A stretch of 64,000 nt of DNA. Source: Spartinivicinus marinus. GTDB taxonomy: Bacteria; Pseudomonadota; Gammaproteobacteria; Pseudomonadales; Zooshikellaceae. Both the position numbers and the translations under genes were made by a program. The notes under the pieces are model-generated. The model had not been told where the DNA came from and did not search any database. It saw only the letters and a list, made by a program, of their open reading frames with translations. Positions 25,172-37,311 of the stretch are shown here, in pieces. Within the stretch, counting starts at the first letter, position 1. Each line of letters starts with the position of its first letter. The DNA lies in contig NZ_JAPJZK010000001.1 of assembly GCF_026309355.1 (NCBI RefSeq), forward strand, positions 4,980,501 through 5,044,500. Reading direction: 5' to 3'.

Positions 25172-28100
25172 ATGCGGCTTAAATCAATCAAACTGGCAGG
25201 CTTTAAGTCTTTTGTTGACCCCACCAATGTTCCCCTACCCAGTAATATGTGTGGTGTAGTGGGTCCTAATGGTTGTGGAAAATCAAATATCATCGATGCT
25301 GTGCGTTGGGTAATGGGAGAAAGTTCCGCTAAAAACCTGCGTGGCGAGTCAATGACCGATGTTATCTTTAATGGCTCAAATGCACGGAAACCTGTGGGGC
25401 AAGCCTCGGTTGAGTTGATTTTTGATAATAGTGATGGCTCATTGGTGGGAGAGTACGCCAAATACAGTGAAATTTCAGTTAAGCGCCGAGTCACCCGCGA
25501 TAGTAAAAACCAATATTTTCTAAATGGTACAAAATGTCGGCGTAAAGACATTACTGATATTTTCCTAGGTACGGGGTTAGGGCCTCGGAGCTATGCCATT
25601 ATCAGCCAGGGAATTATCTCTAATTTAATTGAATCAAAGCCTGAAGAGTTAAGGGTTTTTATTGAAGAAGCGGCGGGGATATCAAAATATAAAGAGCGCC
25701 GCCGTGAAACAGAAAACCGTATTCGCCGTACCACTGAAAACCTTGAGCGATTGACTGACCTACGTGAAGAACTGGAGCGTCAACTACACCACCTGCATCG
25801 TCAAGCACAAGCAGCCGAAAAATATAAAGCATTTAGAGACGAAGAGCGGTTGAAAAAAGCCCAACTACAAGGGTTGCGCTGGCGGGCCATTCATCAGCAG
25901 GTGGAAACTAAAAAACAATTAATTGGTGAGCTGGAAGTTAAGCTGGAAGCAGAAGTTGCAGGCCAGCGATCGCAAGATTCCGCCATTGAAAAGCAGCGGG
26001 AGCAGCATATTTCTCTAACTGATCAGTTTAATGAGGTCCAAGGCCGTTATTACAGCATTGGTGCTGAGGTTGCTCGGGTAGAGCAAAGCATCCAACATGC
26101 TAAGACCAGGTTGGCGGAGCTTCAGCAAGACTTGCAGGCCAGTGAAAGCAACTTACAAGAGGCTAACGCAGATTTAGCTAATGATCAGCAGCTACAAGCC
26201 CAATTAACCGAAGAGCTAGCAGAAATAACCCCTGAGCTGGAATTACTTAGCGCTGCTGAAGAGGAGTCTGCCATTGCGTTACAAACAGCAGAAGAATCAA
26301 TGCAAAACTGGCAAAACAATTGGGACCAGTTTAACCAGCGATCAGCAGAGCCTAAACGAAAAGCAGAAGTTGAACAGTCCCGCATTCAACACTTAGAACA
26401 AGTACTCAAGCGACTTCATGAGCGGATTCATCGCTTGGAAGAAGAGCAACTAGGGCTTTCAGCAGGGCCTTTGGAAGAAGAAATTGCTTTACTGCAAGAA
26501 CAGCTATCAGAGTTGGAGCTGAATGCAGAGTCACAAGTTGGGCAAGTAGAAACGGTTGCCCAGTCAATTGACCATTATCGTCAACAAGAGCAGCAATTAA
26601 CGGAAGCATTGGACCAGTTGCGCAGTGAGCTACAACAGGCCCGTGGGCGCTTTGCATCTTTAGAGGCCTTGCAACAAGCTGCTATGGGAGACAATGACCA
26701 GGCCAATAGCTGGATCACTGACGTTGGGCTAGCAGAGCAAACCAGGCTGGCAGAGCAGTTGTCGGTCACACCGGGTTGGGAAACAGCATTAGAAACTGTG
26801 CTGGGTGACTGTTTGCAAGCAATAGTCGTGGATCAGCTGGATACATCCGCCAATCAGCTGGCCATGCTTAAAGAGGGCTCCGTAACATTGCTTGAACCGC
26901 AAAGTTCGCAGCTTACAACCTCACACAATGGCAAAACATCTTTGTTGTCGGTAGTGAATGATGAAAGCCATATAGCCCCTTTGCTATCAGGAATTTACCT
27001 AGCTGAAACCCTATCAGAAGCCCTGGCCCATCGCCATGAGCTGGCTGCCCATGAGTCAGTAGTATGCCAGGAAGGTATTTGGGTAGGACCAAACTGGCTA
27101 AGAGTGGCCAAAGGCGACAATGCCCAGGCAGGCATCTTAAAGCGCAAGCAAGCGCTGGAAAGTCTGGCAAACTCCATTGATCACCTGGAAACCACCATTG
27201 CTACTCACAACCAGCAACTGACTGAAATGCAGGATCAGCATCGAGCTGCAGAACAGCAGCGAGAGCAGCTTCAGAAAACCCTGGCTGAACTCAATCGACA
27301 ACAGGGAGAGTGTAAAGCTGCTCTGAGTGGTAAGCAGGTAAAGGTAGAGCAGGTGCTTGAACGGCGCAGCAGGGTGCTTCAGGAGCTAGAAGAGCTATCC
27401 TCTCAACAGCACCAAGAGCAGCAGAATATTGGTGAAGCACGATTGCTGTTACAAGAAGCGTTGGACTTAATGGCAGATGATGAAGGGCAGCGTGAGCAGC
27501 TGTTAGCTAGCCGTGATGAAATTAGGGCGGCACTTGATCAAGCACGTCAGCAGGCCCGTTATGATAAAGATAAGTCGCACCAGTTGGCGTTACGTCAGCA
27601 GTCTTTGACAACACAGCTTCAGTCAATTGAGCAGGGGTTAAGCCGGTTAACCAGCCAGGTGTCACGTTTTGCTGAACAGCAGAGCCAAATAAAAGAGACT
27701 ATTGCTCAAACGGAATTACCGCTAGCTGAATGGGCTATGGAACTTGAAGCGCAATTAGAGCGTCGAATTCAAGTTGAAGATGAATTAGGCAACGCTCGTC
27801 GAGAGCTTGAAGCCGTTGATCATGAAATACGACAATATGAAAAACTACGTAGTGGTGCGGAACAGCAAGCGACTAAAATTCGTGGTGAATTAGAGCAGCA
27901 ACGTATTGAGTGGCAAGGTTTAGCAGTTAGATTAAATACTTTGCAAGAACAACTACAGGCAGAGCAGTTTGATTTAGAGCAAGTCATTGCTGAGCTTCCT
28001 GACGATGCTGATGAAACCATCTGGACTGAAGCACTGGAAAAACTGGCTAATAAAATCCAGCGACTGGGTGCCATTAACTTGGCAGCGATTGAAGAATATG

Positions 28101-28678
28101 AAGTGCAGTCGGAGCGTAAACGTTATTTAGATGCCCAAAATGACGATTTACAAGAGGCATTAAATACGCTTGAGGATGCCATCAGAAAAATTGATAAAGA
28201 AACGCGTAATCGGTTTAAGAGTACTTTTGATAAGGTCAATAATGGGTTACAAACCCTTTTCCCGAAGGTGTTTGGCGGCGGAAGTGCTTATTTAGAACTA
28301 ACAGGTGAGGATTTATTAGATACGGGTGTGGCGATAATGGCCAGACCTCCAGGTAAGAAAAACAGCACGATTCATTTGCTGTCAGGTGGTGAGAAAGCAT
28401 TAACAGCCATCGCGTTAGTGTTTTCGATTTTCCAGTTAAATCCTGCGCCATTTTGTATGTTGGATGAAGTTGATGCACCGTTAGATGATGCTAATGTGGG
28501 ACGCTATGCTCGCATGGTGACGGAAATGTCTAAATCAGTACAATTTATTTACATTACCCATAATAAAATAGCGATGGAAGCTGCCAGCCAATTAATGGGG
28601 GTAACCATGCAAGAGCCTGGTGTATCTCGTTTGGTAGCCGTTGATGTAGAAGCAGCAGCTGCACTGGCAGCAAACTAG
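25172..28678 (+). CDS. smc: Chromosome condensation ATPase SMC
   Basis: SMC organises and helps segregate the chromosome. The 1168-residue protein has the ABC head split across the termini: Walker A GPNGCGKSN at 31-39, signature LLSGGEKAL near 1069-1077, and Walker B FCMLDEVDAPLDD near 1095-1107. Two long Gln/Glu-rich coiled coils flank the hinge (about 520-680). The N-terminal sequence MRLKSIKLAGFKSF is the family start. The pairing with zipA and ligA downstream is the Pseudomonas arrangement. ScpA and ScpB partners are not in the window. Confidence 0.97.
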   Translation: MRLKSIKLAGFKSFVDPTNVPLPSNMCGVVGPNGCGKSNIIDAVRWVMGESSAKNLRGESMTDVIFNGSNARKPVGQASVELIFDNSDGSLVGEYAKYSEISVKRRVTRDSKNQYFLNGTKCRRKDITDIFLGTGLGPRSYAIISQGIISNLIESKPEELRVFIEEAAGISKYKERRRETENRIRRTTENLERLTDLREELERQLHHLHRQAQAAEKYKAFRDEERLKKAQLQGLRWRAIHQQVETKKQLIGELEVKLEAEVAGQRSQDSAIEKQREQHISLTDQFNEVQGRYYSIGAEVARVEQSIQHAKTRLAELQQDLQASESNLQEANADLANDQQLQAQLTEELAEITPELELLSAAEEESAIALQTAEESMQNWQNNWDQFNQRSAEPKRKAEVEQSRIQHLEQVLKRLHERIHRLEEEQLGLSAGPLEEEIALLQEQLSELELNAESQVGQVETVAQSIDHYRQQEQQLTEALDQLRSELQQARGRFASLEALQQAAMGDNDQANSWITDVGLAEQTRLAEQLSVTPGWETALETVLGDCLQAIVVDQLDTSANQLAMLKEGSVTLLEPQSSQLTTSHNGKTSLLSVVNDESHIAPLLSGIYLAETLSEALAHRHELAAHESVVCQEGIWVGPNWLRVAKGDNAQAGILKRKQALESLANSIDHLETTIATHNQQLTEMQDQHRAAEQQREQLQKTLAELNRQQGECKAALSGKQVKVEQVLERRSRVLQELEELSSQQHQEQQNIGEARLLLQEALDLMADDEGQREQLLASRDEIRAALDQARQQARYDKDKSHQLALRQQSLTTQLQSIEQGLSRLTSQVSRFAEQQSQIKETIAQTELPLAEWAMELEAQLERRIQVEDELGNARRELEAVDHEIRQYEKLRSGAEQQATKIRGELEQQRIEWQGLAVRLNTLQEQLQAEQFDLEQVIAELPDDADETIWTEALEKLANKIQRLGAINLAAIEEYEVQSERKRYLDAQNDDLQEALNTLEDAIRKIDKETRNRFKSTFDKVNNGLQTLFPKVFGGGSAYLELTGEDLLDTGVAIMARPPGKKNSTIHLLSGGEKALTAIALVFSIFQLNPAPFCMLDEVDAPLDDANVGRYARMVTEMSKSVQFIYITHNKIAMEAASQLMGVTMQEPGVSRLVAVDVEAAAALAAN

Positions 28679-29021
28679 AATCAAGCAATGAATAGGAAAC
28701 AGGTTGCGCGTAAGTCTTAGATAAAAATTTATGGCTAAAAAGCGGCTAAATATTGCACGGCTTGAAAAATATGCACCATAATTATTGTAAGACGTAAGAA
28801 GCATTGCCGCTCTAGATTGTTGCTGTAAATTGTCGTATAGCAAACAACAAGCGCAAGTTAAAGTCTGTTGTAACCGCTCATAAGCTGGAGGTCGATGGTT
28901 CAATGTTTTGTGTTAGCAGTGTTTATTTATCAAAGCTTTCACAAAAATATCTGACGGTTGTGCCAAGAAGTGGCTGAGTAGGGTTATGATAGCCTAATTA
29001 GTAATAAGGTTGACAAACACA
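28679..29021. other. 343-base smc-zipA spacer
   Basis: AT-rich with no convincing gene. It should hold a zipA promoter, because the spacer is long and a TATGAT box occurs near 28985, but no matching -35 box is evident. An AAGG at 29006-29009 is the only ribosome-binding candidate for zipA. Confidence 0.4.
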
Positions 29022-30068
29022 ATGGATATCGGGTTACGAGAATCGTTAATTATTATCGGCATGATTGTGATAGCCGGTATTTTATTTGATGGTTATCGTC
29101 GGATGAAAATTAACCGGCGTCGTGCTAGAGATTTGTCTTTAGGAATGGGAGCTGGGTTACAAAATGACGTTGATGATTTTAATAGTGAGTTACCCAACGG
29201 GGGAGCTCGTGTTATAGCTCAAGCAGGTCAGCCAGTGATACTGGATGATGAAGTGCCCACCGTGGCTGAAGAAACCGTGGCACCAGAGCCACCACTGATC
29301 AATACGCCAGTGGCTGCAGAAAAAACAGATAAAGTGACACCACTACAGCAATATAAAACAGCTAAGGTATCAGGGGCTAGTAATAACTCAGTAATAAATA
29401 AAAGAGCGTCAACGGCTAAGCCTATAATTACTTCTGATGCTGAGGTGGATGATGATGTGTTAATAGCTGATAAGACTGATCACTATACAACACCTGTGAC
29501 TAAGCCTACGGCTGCTCGTGTTATCAATAAAAGTACCAGTAAACAGAAAACCACCAAACGAGCGCCAGTAAAAACCGTTAAACAAGAGCCTGCTACCACA
29601 GTGATGGATCAGTCCAATCGGGCTGCTGCTGAGGAAGTGATCATTATTAATGTTGTTGCAAAAACTGAAGAAGGGTTTGTTGGTAGTGAGCTGCTGCATG
29701 CATTATTGGCAAATGGTCTCAAGTTTGGTGAGATGCAAATTTTCCATCGTCATGAACAGCCTGATGGTAATGGTTGTGTTTTATTCAGTGCAGCTAATGG
29801 CGTAGAACCAGGCTACTTTGATTTAGCTTCTATGGAGCGGTTGCAAACATCAGTAGTAAGCTTATTCATGAGTTTGCCTGGGCCTCCAGAGCCAATGAAA
29901 GCCTTTGAGGAAATGGCGATGGCGGCTTACTATTTGTCCCGCTCATTGCAAGGTGAGTTGAAAGATGAGCAGCACAGTGTGATGACACAGCAAACCCTAG
30001 AGCACTGTCGCCAGCGCATTATGGACTACGAACGTCGTGTCCTGGTTAGAAAACAGTCCGTTCAATAA
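29022..30068 (+). CDS. zipA: Cell division protein ZipA
   Basis: ZipA anchors FtsZ to the inner membrane. It starts MDIGLRESLIIIGMIVIAGILFDGYRR, the family N-terminal membrane helix and basic patch. A long Thr/Lys/Pro/Ala-rich linker (about 50-200) follows, then the C-terminal FtsZ-binding domain (EEVIIINVVAKTEEGFVGSEL ... FHRHEQPDGNGCVLFSAANGVEPGYFD ... FMSLPGPPEPMKAFEEM). I use ATG 29022, as in homologues; an in-frame TTG four codons upstream is poorly placed relative to AAGG. The 348-residue length is normal. Confidence 0.95.
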   Translation: MDIGLRESLIIIGMIVIAGILFDGYRRMKINRRRARDLSLGMGAGLQNDVDDFNSELPNGGARVIAQAGQPVILDDEVPTVAEETVAPEPPLINTPVAAEKTDKVTPLQQYKTAKVSGASNNSVINKRASTAKPIITSDAEVDDDVLIADKTDHYTTPVTKPTAARVINKSTSKQKTTKRAPVKTVKQEPATTVMDQSNRAAAEEVIIINVVAKTEEGFVGSELLHALLANGLKFGEMQIFHRHEQPDGNGCVLFSAANGVEPGYFDLASMERLQTSVVSLFMSLPGPPEPMKAFEEMAMAAYYLSRSLQGELKDEQHSVMTQQTLEHCRQRIMDYERRVLVRKQSVQ

Positions 30069-30098
30069 ACTCTTTTTTTCATACTAACTTCTATGATA

Positions 30099-30129
30099 TC
30101 AGGCCTGCTTTGCAGGCCTGACGTTTTTT
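30099..30129 (+). terminator. Intrinsic terminator after zipA
   Basis: A perfect 10-bp stem TCAGGCCTGC / GCAGGCCTGA (30099-30108, 30112-30121) with loop TTT is followed by CG and six T. It is a strong Rho-independent terminator ending the zipA transcript, so ligA (30151) may need its own promoter or read-through. Confidence 0.85.
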
Positions 30130-30150
30130 AGCTGATTGTTGGGGAAATAA

Positions 30151-32187
<2,037 letters not shown>

Positions 32188-32266
32188 CTTTATTCGTAAT
32201 TCTGGTTTACCTGGTTGTCGCTGGCAATTAATCAAGCGCCATTACGCTACAACTTCGGGTAAACGC

Positions 32267-32872
32267 ATGGTGGGGTTAATAGTGGGGATCAGTTTGTTTT
32301 TGACAGGCTGTGCCCATGCTCCACCACCCGAAAACCCTCATAATATTTGCAATATATTCCAAGAAAAAGAAGACTGGTACCACGAAGCTAAAAAGAGTAC
32401 CCAGCGGTGGGGAACACCGATCCCTGTTATGATGTCCATTATGTATCATGAGTCCAGCTATGTGGCGAATGCACGACCGCCACGGCGATGGTATTGGGGA
32501 TTTATTCCAGGGCCTCGTATTTCAACAGCCTATGGTTATGCTCAGGCACTAGATGGTGTTTGGGATGATTATCGTACAGAGATAGGTGCCTGGGGTGATC
32601 GGGATGAATTTGCTGATGCTGTTGATTTTATTGGCTGGTATACCAATAAATCGCTACGCATTAATGGTGTCAAATTATCTGATGCGCGCAATCAATACCT
32701 TAATTATCATGAAGGGTGGGGTGGTTACCAGCGCCGTACCTACCGACGTAAGCCCTGGTTGATGGGGGTGGCTAAGCGTGTTGAAAAAAAAGCTAAGCGG
32801 TATCGCTATCAACTAAAGCAATGTGAAGAAGAGTTAAATAAGCCCAGCTTTTGGCAATGGTTGTTTGGCTGA
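32267..32872 (+). CDS. Lipoprotein with SLT-like (lysozyme-fold) domain
   Basis: The first 15 residues form a lipoprotein signal with lipobox LTGC (Cys15). The rest matches a soluble-lytic-transglycosylase-like fold: an ES pair in IMYHESSYVANA, the AYGYAQALDGVW motif (family 'GxxQ'), and NYHEGWGGYQRRT. The C terminus is a basic coiled segment. It probably acts on or binds peptidoglycan at the outer membrane; substrate and activity are inferred. It is the gene directly after ligA, with an 79-base gap and no terminator in between, so co-transcription is possible. Confidence 0.8.
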   Translation: MVGLIVGISLFLTGCAHAPPPENPHNICNIFQEKEDWYHEAKKSTQRWGTPIPVMMSIMYHESSYVANARPPRRWYWGFIPGPRISTAYGYAQALDGVWDDYRTEIGAWGDRDEFADAVDFIGWYTNKSLRINGVKLSDARNQYLNYHEGWGGYQRRTYRRKPWLMGVAKRVEKKAKRYRYQLKQCEEELNKPSFWQWLFG

Positions 32873-33344
32873 ATTAGAGTAATTAAGTCTCACTCTTTTC
32901 AAAAAAACACCAGTCTGTGAACAAACCCTTGCTTAGGTGCTTCTTTCTCTAGAAAGTTGGTAGCATAATCGAAGCCTAGGAGGGGAATCAGTTACTGTTA
33001 ATTGAGTCATACTGCAAATCCCCAATTTACCCTATAAACAGCTAAAAAATACTTGGTGCAGTAACTAATTAATATAGCCAAAGCGAAGGGTATAGGTTGG
33101 AAGGGTATAGGTTGATTGAGGCGTTCGACACAATTATTGCTTCAGGGAATGAAGTATCAAACCTGAAACTATTTGTCAATTAGCGCTCGCTGAACAAATA
33201 AATAGACCGTCAGTAATGCTTGAGTAATACGACGGAACACTCAAATAAACAACATTTTTCACGTTATTTATCAAGTGTCCCTAAGTATTGGTTTTTTTGC
33301 GCTACAATACGGCATTTGTCGGTCTTTTCAGGAAGGAGTATCAC
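32873..33344. repeat. 472-base spacer with a 15-bp tandem duplication
   Basis: No gene is visible. A perfect tandem repeat of GAAGGGTATAGGTTG occupies 33085-33099 and 33100-33114. An inverted pair AGTTACTG (about 32989) and CAGTAACT (about 33059) flanks its left side. Near the right end, GGAAGGAG (33331-33338) is the ribosome-binding site of the next gene. Confidence 0.7.
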
Positions 33345-33785
33345 TTGGACCGTGAGTCAATAGTTTATGGTTGTATAAAAGACTTACCTTTTGGTAATGA
33401 GACAGAAGTGCTTAAACGTAGATACCATAATTTACGCACTATTCATTCATTGCCTGGAGGGGATGAGTGGCCTTTTTTGTCTCGTGACTTTTTTGCTGTT
33501 TCAGGCAGCCAGCCTGAGCAAGGTACTTATATAACCCAAGTTATCCACTTTGGAGCATCTTATTGTGCTGTGGAGTGTGACTGGGAGCAATGGATAAAAA
33601 AGTTTGAAGCTATTTTAAAGCAAATGTATTGGAACTCTGCCACCGTACATTTAGAAACTGAGCTGGCTGGCACCCATACTTTTAGCTGGCATGCAGAGAA
33701 AAGTTATCATTCACCGGGTGAAGAATTAAAAGTGCGTTGTGAGTGGCAACATGATGGACAACTAAAAACCAAGCAACATGCTTAA
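33345..33785 (+). CDS. Conserved-looking hypothetical protein
   Basis: I do not recognise this 146-residue protein. I place the start at TTG 33345 because GGAAGGAG ends six bases upstream; codons back to 33288 are open but lack a ribosome-binding site. It has no signal peptide or membrane segment. It is rich in Trp, His and Glu with mixed alpha/beta character (VIHFGASYCAVECDWEQWIKKFEAIL), ending in a hydrophilic tail. It converges on the oxidoreductase gene with a 32-bp gap. The strong ribosome-binding site and sound codon pattern argue that it is real. Confidence 0.65.
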   Translation: MDRESIVYGCIKDLPFGNETEVLKRRYHNLRTIHSLPGGDEWPFLSRDFFAVSGSQPEQGTYITQVIHFGASYCAVECDWEQWIKKFEAILKQMYWNSATVHLETELAGTHTFSWHAEKSYHSPGEELKVRCEWQHDGQLKTKQHA

Positions 33786-33817
33786 TAGTCATACTTAACA
33801 ATCAGTCTTTATTTAAA

Positions 33818-35116
33818 TTAAAAGTAGTCTTTTAAGCGGTAATACAGCATCCCTAACGCTAACAAGGGGGATCTTAATAAGGGACCTCCAGGAAACGTGA
33901 TGTGTTTGATTTTAGCAAACACATCAAAACGTTCTAACTGACCACTCAATGCTTCAGCAATAAGCCGTCCCATCATATGGGTGGCATTCAAACCATGACC
34001 TGAGTAGGCTTGAGCATAATAGATATTTTGATCAAGTATTCCGAGTTGGGGCATTCGATTCGCCCCAATGCCAATATTGCCTCCCCATTGATAATCAATC
34101 TTCACACTGGCCAGTTGTGGAAAAACCTTAAGCATATTGGGTCGTAATGCATGATGAATATTGCTGGGGTGCTGGCCAGAATAATGACATAAACCACCAA
34201 ATAACAGCCGTTTGTCTGCAGATAGACGAAAATAGTCCAGAGTTATTCGCTGGTCACTGACAGCCATATTCTGAGGTAATAACTGTTGAGCAAGGCTATC
34301 AGTCAGTGGCTCAGTCGCAATGATATAGCTGCCTGCGGGAAGCACTTTACCTGCTAACTGTGGCACTAGCTGGCCAAGGTAGGCATTACAGCCGACCACA
34401 ACAGCATTGGCTTTGACCTGACCATAGGGCGTTTTTACTGTGGGGTGTAGCCCCGGCTCAATGGCGGTGACAGGGCTTTTTTCATAGATTTCAACCCCAA
34501 GCTGGGTGGCTGCAATGGCTTCTCCTAAACAAAGATTTAATGGATGCAAATGGCCGCTGCCCATATCGACTAGTCCACCGATATAACAGTTTGTACCAAT
34601 TACTGTGCTGAGTTCTGTCTGGCTAATCCATTTTAATGGGTAAGGGTAATTGCGTTGAGTGGATGCTTGGTAGTAATCAGCGAGTTGACGAAGGTATTTG
34701 GGTTTATTCGCTGCATCAAAATAACCCCAGGTTAAGTCGCAATCTATTTGGTATTTATTAACGCGCTCTTTAACGATTTCTACGGCTTCAATGCCCATTT
34801 GCCAAATTGCATCAATGCCTTCCTGGCCAATCAATGCGCGAAATGGCTCAGCACTATGTCCAATTCCTCTAATCAGTTGACCACCGTTTCGGCCCGAGGC
34901 CCCCCATCCGACCTTACGGGCTTCTAACAAGCACACTCGATAATTGCGTTCGGCTAATTCCAGAGCGGCAGCAAGACCAGTAAATCCTCCGCCAATAATG
35001 CAAACATCAACAGTTTTATGTTCGCTTAAACGGGGGTAAACAGGTTGCTGATTAGCACTAGCAGCGTAATAAGATGTGGGATAATTGTCACTATGAACAA
35101 AGTCCTGATGCCTCAT
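33818..35116 (-). CDS. DadA/PuuB-like FAD-dependent oxidoreductase
   Basis: This is a 432-residue DAO-superfamily flavoenzyme. The dinucleotide-binding motif CIIGGGFTGLAAALELAERNYRVCLLEA is near residues 39-66 and WGASGRNGGQLIRG follows; the C-terminal SGHGLNATHMMGRLIAEAL also matches. It is closest in style to gamma-glutamylputrescine oxidoreductase PuuB and related amine oxidases, which oxidise an amine to an aldehyde; the substrate here is not determinable. It is 20 bp downstream of mnmC, another FAD/DAO enzyme, but no polyamine genes are present. Confidence 0.85.
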   Translation of the reverse strand: MRHQDFVHSDNYPTSYYAASANQQPVYPRLSEHKTVDVCIIGGGFTGLAAALELAERNYRVCLLEARKVGWGASGRNGGQLIRGIGHSAEPFRALIGQEGIDAIWQMGIEAVEIVKERVNKYQIDCDLTWGYFDAANKPKYLRQLADYYQASTQRNYPYPLKWISQTELSTVIGTNCYIGGLVDMGSGHLHPLNLCLGEAIAATQLGVEIYEKSPVTAIEPGLHPTVKTPYGQVKANAVVVGCNAYLGQLVPQLAGKVLPAGSYIIATEPLTDSLAQQLLPQNMAVSDQRITLDYFRLSADKRLLFGGLCHYSGQHPSNIHHALRPNMLKVFPQLASVKIDYQWGGNIGIGANRMPQLGILDQNIYYAQAYSGHGLNATHMMGRLIAEALSGQLERFDVFAKIKHITFPGGPLLRSPLLALGMLYYRLKDYF

Positions 35117-35136
35117 AAGCCGTATTCTTTTTGGTT

Positions 35137-37140
35137 TTAACGCTTACGTTTAATTAAGTCCTTCACCAAAAAGCGACTAGGGTGAAGAGCGGCGAGTAAC
35201 TCATGGCTCACAGGCATAGGCTCACCTGTTACATAACAGGCAAGAATTTCCCCTGCAAGTGGCGCAGAAATCAACCCCCTTGAGCCATGCCCAGTAGTAA
35301 CAAATAAGCCTGGCTGGTAAGGAGCTGGTTGAGTAAAGGGTTGTCGAGCATTCTTCCGCAAATCACCGTATGTTTCAATAAAGGCTTGCTCTGTAACAAG
35401 TGGACCAATGACAGGTAAAAAGTCAGGTGTTGTACAACGAAAGCCAACTCTTCCCGTGGTAAACCCGGTTGGCTGTTGCTGTTGGCAAGCAGTATAGCAA
35501 TTAGGGGCTAACTGTTGTAAACGGTTTAAGTTCAGTAAATGGTCTTCAGCGGTTAGTGCAACAGTTGTTGTATGGTGGTTGAAGGTAGCACCTACTAAAT
35601 GCTGACCAGCAAAAGCTGGTGCTAAGTAACCATCACCACAAATGACGGTATTCAGCTGCTGGCTGATTTCATTAACAGGGAAGTAGCTGGTTTGGCCTCG
35701 AATGGCTGCTAGCTTTAAATAGCGACTGGCTTTCAGTTGATTGCTTAGTGTGCCTCCAGCAATGACCACTACAGGTGCTTGCCATTGACGCTGTTGGTGG
35801 TCAGTTAAATACCACTGCTGCGCATCTGCTTGCCATTGAATATCAATAATTTCCGCCTGTGGTATAAAGCAAATGCCAGGTTGCTGCAAGAGGCTGGTGG
35901 ATAATTGCTTGGGTGATACCCAGCCTGCTTCGGGAAAAAATAGCCCTGGGTATTTTATTTCTGTACCTGCTAGCTGACTAAGCATGGCAGCAGTGGCAGC
36001 TTGTACCATGCTCTCAGGGTATAAACCGCTGTTAATAATAGCCTGCTGACGCTCGGCTTCTTTATCATTAAATGCCAGCTGAATCACCCCGCAAGCAGAC
36101 CAAAAAGGCTGTTGGGGTAATTGCTGTTGGATATTGTTCAACCACTGCAAACTAAAGCGATAGCCTTGGTTAACTAATTGGTTTAATGGCGTTAGGTGAG
36201 CAGATAGCTTGGCATAAAGCACACCTTGAGGGTTGCCTGAAGCGGCTTCAGCTGGAGCTGTTTGCTGATCTAACACCGTGACCTTAAAGCCTCTCAGGCG
36301 CAAGGCTTCTGCTGTGGAGGCTCCTGCTAAACCTGCACCGACTACTAGGGCTTGCTTGGCTTGAGCAGCCTGAAGTGGTTGGGGGCGATCAAACCATGGG
36401 GTTTTAGTGGTTGTTCCAGAAGAGATGGTATTTTCTTTAATACCGCACAGCATATCCCGCTTGCTACCAAATCCTTTGACTTTACTGACCGTAAAACCAG
36501 CCGCTTGTAAACCACGGCGAACGATCCCAGCAGCAGTGAAAGTACTGAAGGTAGATCCTACAGTGCTTTTATTAGCCATCGCTTGAAATAAGCTTGGCTG
36601 CCATAGTGCAGGATTTTTGGCGGGGGCAAAACCATCTAGAAACCAGGCATTAACAGAACCATCCAACTGTGGAAGACTCTCATTGGCATCCCCAATCAAT
36701 AAGGTAAGTAAGACTTTGCCGTTAGCAAATTGGAAGCGATAAATGCCAGGTCCCAATATCTGATACTGTGTTAGCAATTCATTAGCAAAGGGCGCTAATT
36801 CAGGCCATAAAGCCAATGCCTGCAATAAGTCTTGCCTGGTTAATGGATATTGCTCACAGGAAATATAATGCAGCTGTGCTGTTGTTGGCGCATGTTGCTG
36901 CCAAAGCTGCCAGGCACAGAGAAAATTCAAACTGGTACCAAAGCCTGTTTCAGCAATAGTAAAAAAATTGTCTCGAAGATTTTGCCAGCGTTCTGCTAAC
37001 TGGTTGTGGGCAAGAAATACATAGCGTGTTTCTGCTAGGCCATTGGTTTTTGAAAAATAAACATCGTCGAATGTGGTGGCGATAGGGAGCCCCTGTGAAT
37101 CCCAGGAAAGCTCTGCATGAGGTGGTTGTTGAGATGACAA
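35137..37140 (-). CDS. mnmC: tRNA mnm5s2U biosynthesis bifunctional enzyme MnmC
   Basis: MnmC completes 5-methylaminomethyl-2-thiouridine at the tRNA wobble position. The N-terminal methyltransferase (about 1-240) has FDDVYFSKTNGLAETRYVFL, AETGFGTSLNFL and FLDGFAPAKNPALW. The C-terminal FAD domain begins near residue 264 with VVGAGLAGASTAEALRLRG. The 667-residue two-domain form matches E. coli. The start is a TTG at 37140, with AGGG seven bases upstream. It is divergent from the PAS-GGDEF-EAL gene. Confidence 0.95.
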   Translation of the reverse strand: MSSQQPPHAELSWDSQGLPIATTFDDVYFSKTNGLAETRYVFLAHNQLAERWQNLRDNFFTIAETGFGTSLNFLCAWQLWQQHAPTTAQLHYISCEQYPLTRQDLLQALALWPELAPFANELLTQYQILGPGIYRFQFANGKVLLTLLIGDANESLPQLDGSVNAWFLDGFAPAKNPALWQPSLFQAMANKSTVGSTFSTFTAAGIVRRGLQAAGFTVSKVKGFGSKRDMLCGIKENTISSGTTTKTPWFDRPQPLQAAQAKQALVVGAGLAGASTAEALRLRGFKVTVLDQQTAPAEAASGNPQGVLYAKLSAHLTPLNQLVNQGYRFSLQWLNNIQQQLPQQPFWSACGVIQLAFNDKEAERQQAIINSGLYPESMVQAATAAMLSQLAGTEIKYPGLFFPEAGWVSPKQLSTSLLQQPGICFIPQAEIIDIQWQADAQQWYLTDHQQRQWQAPVVVIAGGTLSNQLKASRYLKLAAIRGQTSYFPVNEISQQLNTVICGDGYLAPAFAGQHLVGATFNHHTTTVALTAEDHLLNLNRLQQLAPNCYTACQQQQPTGFTTGRVGFRCTTPDFLPVIGPLVTEQAFIETYGDLRKNARQPFTQPAPYQPGLFVTTGHGSRGLISAPLAGEILACYVTGEPMPVSHELLAALHPSRFLVKDLIKRKR

Positions 37141-37311
37141 GCGTTAACCCTACTAAATATCAATACCGAGTTGTGACGGCATTGTAGCGAGTTACCTGTT
37201 AACTTTCGAGGGATATAAGTAGTGAGTACAACCAGCATAATGGCATTTGCTGGGCTAAAGTTATGAAAAAGCATTTTTAAAAAGTAGCTGTTTTCATCCA
37301 AGGGGGTTGGC

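Noticed and set aside
28592-28903. 103-codon minus-strand frame at the 3' end of smc
   Set aside because: Cys/Tyr/Leu-rich, overlaps the SMC C terminus, no ribosome-binding site; most likely chance.
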